Under the pieces are notes generated by a model. The model did no database searches and was not told where the DNA came from. It saw nothing but the letters and a program-made list of their open reading frames with translations. A stretch of DNA of 8,352 bases from Sulfurimonas sp. UBA6014 (GTDB lineage: Bacteria > Campylobacterota > Campylobacteria > Campylobacterales > Sulfurimonadaceae). Location of the stretch: the NCBI GenBank assembly GCA_002428085.1, contig DJAA01000019.1:14706-23057 (forward strand), read 5' to 3'. The position numbers were made by a program, and so were the translations under genes. Of this stretch, positions 6,110 to 8,352 are shown piece after piece (the first letter of the stretch is position 1; every line of letters begins with the position of its first letter).

Positions 6110-7674
6110 TGAACTTTTTTTCTCGCTGGGTTGTCGATGCTGCCTACTTTTTAAGCACATCCAATGCATATCAGAAGAAAAAACGTTTTATTTATGATGT
6201 TTTAGAAAATAGCAGTTATAAATATAAAAAATATTTTGATTTTTTTATGATGGCACTGATACTTTTAAGTGTTGTTATTCTCATAGCTGAAGTAAAACAT
6301 CCTGTACCTAAAAATATTACATTTTTTAATGTGTATATTATTTCCATTATATTTTTTATAGAGTATATACTCAGGCTTTGGGTCAGTAGCAGTGTGAGTG
6401 AGATACTGATCAATAAAAGCGAGCATGACATGATGCTTGGGCGAACGTTTAGCCTCTTTCGTGCTCTTTATAAAGTCTTTAAAATAAAATTCCATTACAT
6501 CCTCTCTTTTCGAGCAGTCATAGATTTACTTGCAATTTTGCCTTTCTTTCATGAGCTCCGACTTCTTCGTATTTTTGTCCTTTTTAGAGTTTTTAAACTC
6601 TTTCGATATACAACGAGTTTTCAGATTTTTGCTTCTGTTTTATCAACCAAAAAATTTGAATTTATTATCCTTTTGATGTTTGCGTCGATTGTTATTTTTG
6701 TCTCTTCCATCCTTGTTTATATCATGGAGGCAAACAATCCAGCTTCTCCAGTAAATACCCTTTTTGACGCACTTTACTGGTCTATTGTTACCATCTCTAC
6801 TGTTGGGTATGGCGATGTAACGGCAGTGACTACCGAGGGGCGATTAGTTGCTATGTTTGTTATAGTTGCAGGTATTTCGGTGTTGGCATTTACCACTTCC
6901 ATCGTAGTTTCTGCTCTAACTGAAAAGCTCGATGAGATTCGTGAGGTGAAAACTCTAGAAGATATAAGAAAATTGAAACGATTTTATCTCATCTGTGGAT
7001 ATGAAAATGTTGCTCAGGAGGTGGCAAAAAAGCTCAAAAACGGGACAAATAATATCATTGTTCTTGATGAAGATGAGCAAAGAATCGAGCACGCAAAAAA
7101 AGATGGTCTTGTTGCGCTCAACTATGACCCAGGAAGCGTAGAGAGTTACAGAAAAATCGGATTAGATTTAACGACGCAGGTAAAATCTGTACTGTGTTTA
7201 AGAGAGAGTGATGTTGAAAATGTTTACACGACACTCACCGTACGCTCTATCAACAAAGAGGTCAACATCGTCTCTTTACTGATGGATGACACCAATAGAA
7301 ATAAACTCAATTTCGCAGGCGTCAATGAGATTCTCTATCCAAAAGGATTAGTGGGCATGATTGCCAAAGAGCTCATAGGAAGACCTGTTGCTTTTGAAGT
7401 GATTCATGCTTTGCGAAATGATTATTATGGAGTTGAAGTCCAAGAGATATTTATCGATGAGAGGGTAAGTCAAAACAATATTTATGTTGGAAAAATGGGT
7501 GTTTCTCGTTTTCGAATTGTTTTACTAGGAATCTATAAAAAAGAGAAAAAACGATTTTTTTTCAATCCATTGGATGATATGTTGCTCGAGAGCGGTGATT
7601 ATCTTTTAATTATTGGCAAAACTACGTTTATCAAAGAGTTTGATAAGTATCTTCATAAAAAGGGCAAAATATGA
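6109..7674 (+). CDS. Six-TM voltage-gated-type K+ channel with C-terminal RCK module
   Basis: Predicted inner-membrane potassium channel of 521 residues. A roughly 40-residue cytoplasmic N-terminus leads to S1 (42-61), S2 (71-92), S3 (130-147, with AVIDLLAILPFF) and S4 (149-168). S4 carries Arg151, Arg154, Arg160, Lys163 and Arg166 at three-residue spacing, but Val replaces the charge at 157. S5 is about 183-206, then a pore helix with the K+ filter TVGYGD (231-236) and S6 (246-270). A charged linker (271-290) joins an RCK-N/TrkA-N Rossmann domain (about 291-410) and an RCK-C/TrkA-C domain (about 440-505). The nucleotide motif is degenerate: CGYENVA (296-302) keeps only one Gly of GxGxxG, while Asp320 at the end of the second strand remains. 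The ATG overlaps the gatB stop (TAATG), so translation is coupled. The next gene encodes a second RCK protein. Ligand and voltage dependence are unknown. Confidence 0.92.
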   Translation: MNFFSRWVVDAAYFLSTSNAYQKKKRFIYDVLENSSYKYKKYFDFFMMALILLSVVILIAEVKHPVPKNITFFNVYIISIIFFIEYILRLWVSSSVSEILINKSEHDMMLGRTFSLFRALYKVFKIKFHYILSFRAVIDLLAILPFFHELRLLRIFVLFRVFKLFRYTTSFQIFASVLSTKKFEFIILLMFASIVIFVSSILVYIMEANNPASPVNTLFDALYWSIVTISTVGYGDVTAVTTEGRLVAMFVIVAGISVLAFTTSIVVSALTEKLDEIREVKTLEDIRKLKRFYLICGYENVAQEVAKKLKNGTNNIIVLDEDEQRIEHAKKDGLVALNYDPGSVESYRKIGLDLTTQVKSVLCLRESDVENVYTTLTVRSINKEVNIVSLLMDDTNRNKLNFAGVNEILYPKGLVGMIAKELIGRPVAFEVIHALRNDYYGVEVQEIFIDERVSQNNIYVGKMGVSRFRIVLLGIYKKEKKRFFFNPLDDMLLESGDYLLIIGKTTFIKEFDKYLHKKGKI

Positions 7675-8352
7675 AGAAAAAAATGGTTTTAATTTTTGGA
7701 TATAACGATTATGCGCTTGAGATAGCCAAAAATATCCGTGACACCTACGAAAATATACTTATTTATAGTCTTCATGCAGAGCTTGATCGTGCTAAAAATA
7801 AAACAGATTTTGAAGTACAAGGGTTTGATTTGAGTGATAAATGGGATGATGTAGCACGTACTGTTGATTTAGAAAACTCCATCGCTTTTTGCGTTCTTGA
7901 AGATAGTGCTGAAAATATATTTTTAACTATTTCTCTACGCTCTCTTTTTAGTGATTTGAACATCATAGCCCTCTCAAATAATAAAGATACTACAAATAAA
8001 TTGCAAATGGCAGGGGCAAATAAAGTGATTCCTCTTGTGCAAACTACAGCAGAGATGATTTCTGAGATGATGGAAAAACCTATCGTAAAAGAGGTATTTC
8101 ATGCTATTTTATTTGAAAGCGGTAAACTCAAGATTACTCAAATTGAGATGAATGGGACAAACGCTTATATAGGTCATGAGGTTTTTGAGCTTGATTGGAA
8201 TATAAAATATGGCATCATACCGCTCTCTATCATACAAAAGGATGGAAAAAATGAGTTTATTTACGCCTCTAAAATAAAGCATCATAAAGTCAGAGAGGGT
8301 GATATTTTTGTTATCGTAGGTTATGAAGCAGATATACAAGAATTTGAAAAAA
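7671..8352 (+). CDS. Soluble RCK (TrkA-N/TrkA-C) protein, 3' end cut by window
   Basis: Partial gene: 227 codons are present and no stop occurs before the edge. ATG 7671 overlaps the channel stop by four bases (ATGA), with AAAAAGGG (7657-7664) six bases upstream. There is no membrane segment. Residues 5-140 form an RCK-N-like Rossmann domain beginning VLIFGYNDYALEIAK, and about 152-227 an RCK-C-like domain (LKITQIEM ... VREGDIFVIVGYE). It is paralogous to the RCK module of the upstream channel: ICGYENVAQEVAKKL matches IFGYNDYALEIAKNI, and RPVAFEVIHAL matches KPIVKEVFHAI. By that alignment only a few residues are missing at the end. The GxGxxG motif is reduced to one Gly, and the acidic residue after the second strand is also absent (LIYSLHAE), so NAD(H) or ATP binding is doubtful. 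It is likely a regulatory partner of the channel (inferred from context). Confidence 0.88.
   Translation, partial: MKKKMVLIFGYNDYALEIAKNIRDTYENILIYSLHAELDRAKNKTDFEVQGFDLSDKWDDVARTVDLENSIAFCVLEDSAENIFLTISLRSLFSDLNIIALSNNKDTTNKLQMAGANKVIPLVQTTAEMISEMMEKPIVKEVFHAILFESGKLKITQIEMNGTNAYIGHEVFELDWNIKYGIIPLSIIQKDGKNEFIYASKIKHHKVREGDIFVIVGYEADIQEFEK

Overview
The window is a compact, AT-rich (low-GC) bacterial chromosome segment with mostly housekeeping genes. The protein sequences and the GatB-dependent route to Gln-tRNA/Asn-tRNA point to a Campylobacterota (epsilonproteobacterial) genome, perhaps a free-living Sulfurospirillum- or Sulfurimonas-like one. The genus is inference; no rRNA or other phylogenetic marker is present.

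Layout: (1) Bases 1-125 hold no gene I can assign, but contain a strong hairpin at 66-93. (2) A plus-strand cluster, 126-2810, carries truD (tRNA pseudouridine-13 synthase), psd (phosphatidylserine decarboxylase) and an unrecognised all-helical 259-residue protein whose start overlaps the psd stop. (3) A palindromic terminator at 2809-2834 serves this cluster and the converging minus-strand pair. (4) The minus-strand pair, 4557 down to 2823, is ychF (YchF/OLA1-type ATPase) followed by an unrecognised 199-residue protein. (5) A 127-bp AT-rich divergent intergenic region (4558-4684) must hold the promoters for ychF and gatB. It carries a TGATA-N9-TATCA dyad over a candidate gatB -10 box. (6) A plus-strand cluster from 4685 to the window end holds gatB, a six-transmembrane voltage-gated-type K+ channel with a C-terminal RCK (TrkA-N/TrkA-C) module, and a separate soluble RCK protein cut by the window edge. 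These three genes overlap by 1 and 4 bases, so they are almost certainly co-transcribed and translationally coupled.

The most interesting part is the channel plus soluble RCK pair. Both RCK modules are visibly paralogous, and both have lost most of the glycine-rich nucleotide-binding motif. The channel has one RCK module per subunit and no internal ATG that could produce a free RCK. The downstream gene could therefore supply the second set of RCK domains for an octameric gating ring, a job done in the archaeal MthK channel by an internal start codon. This is a hypothesis. Nothing in the window suggests phage, transposon, CRISPR or an obvious defence system.
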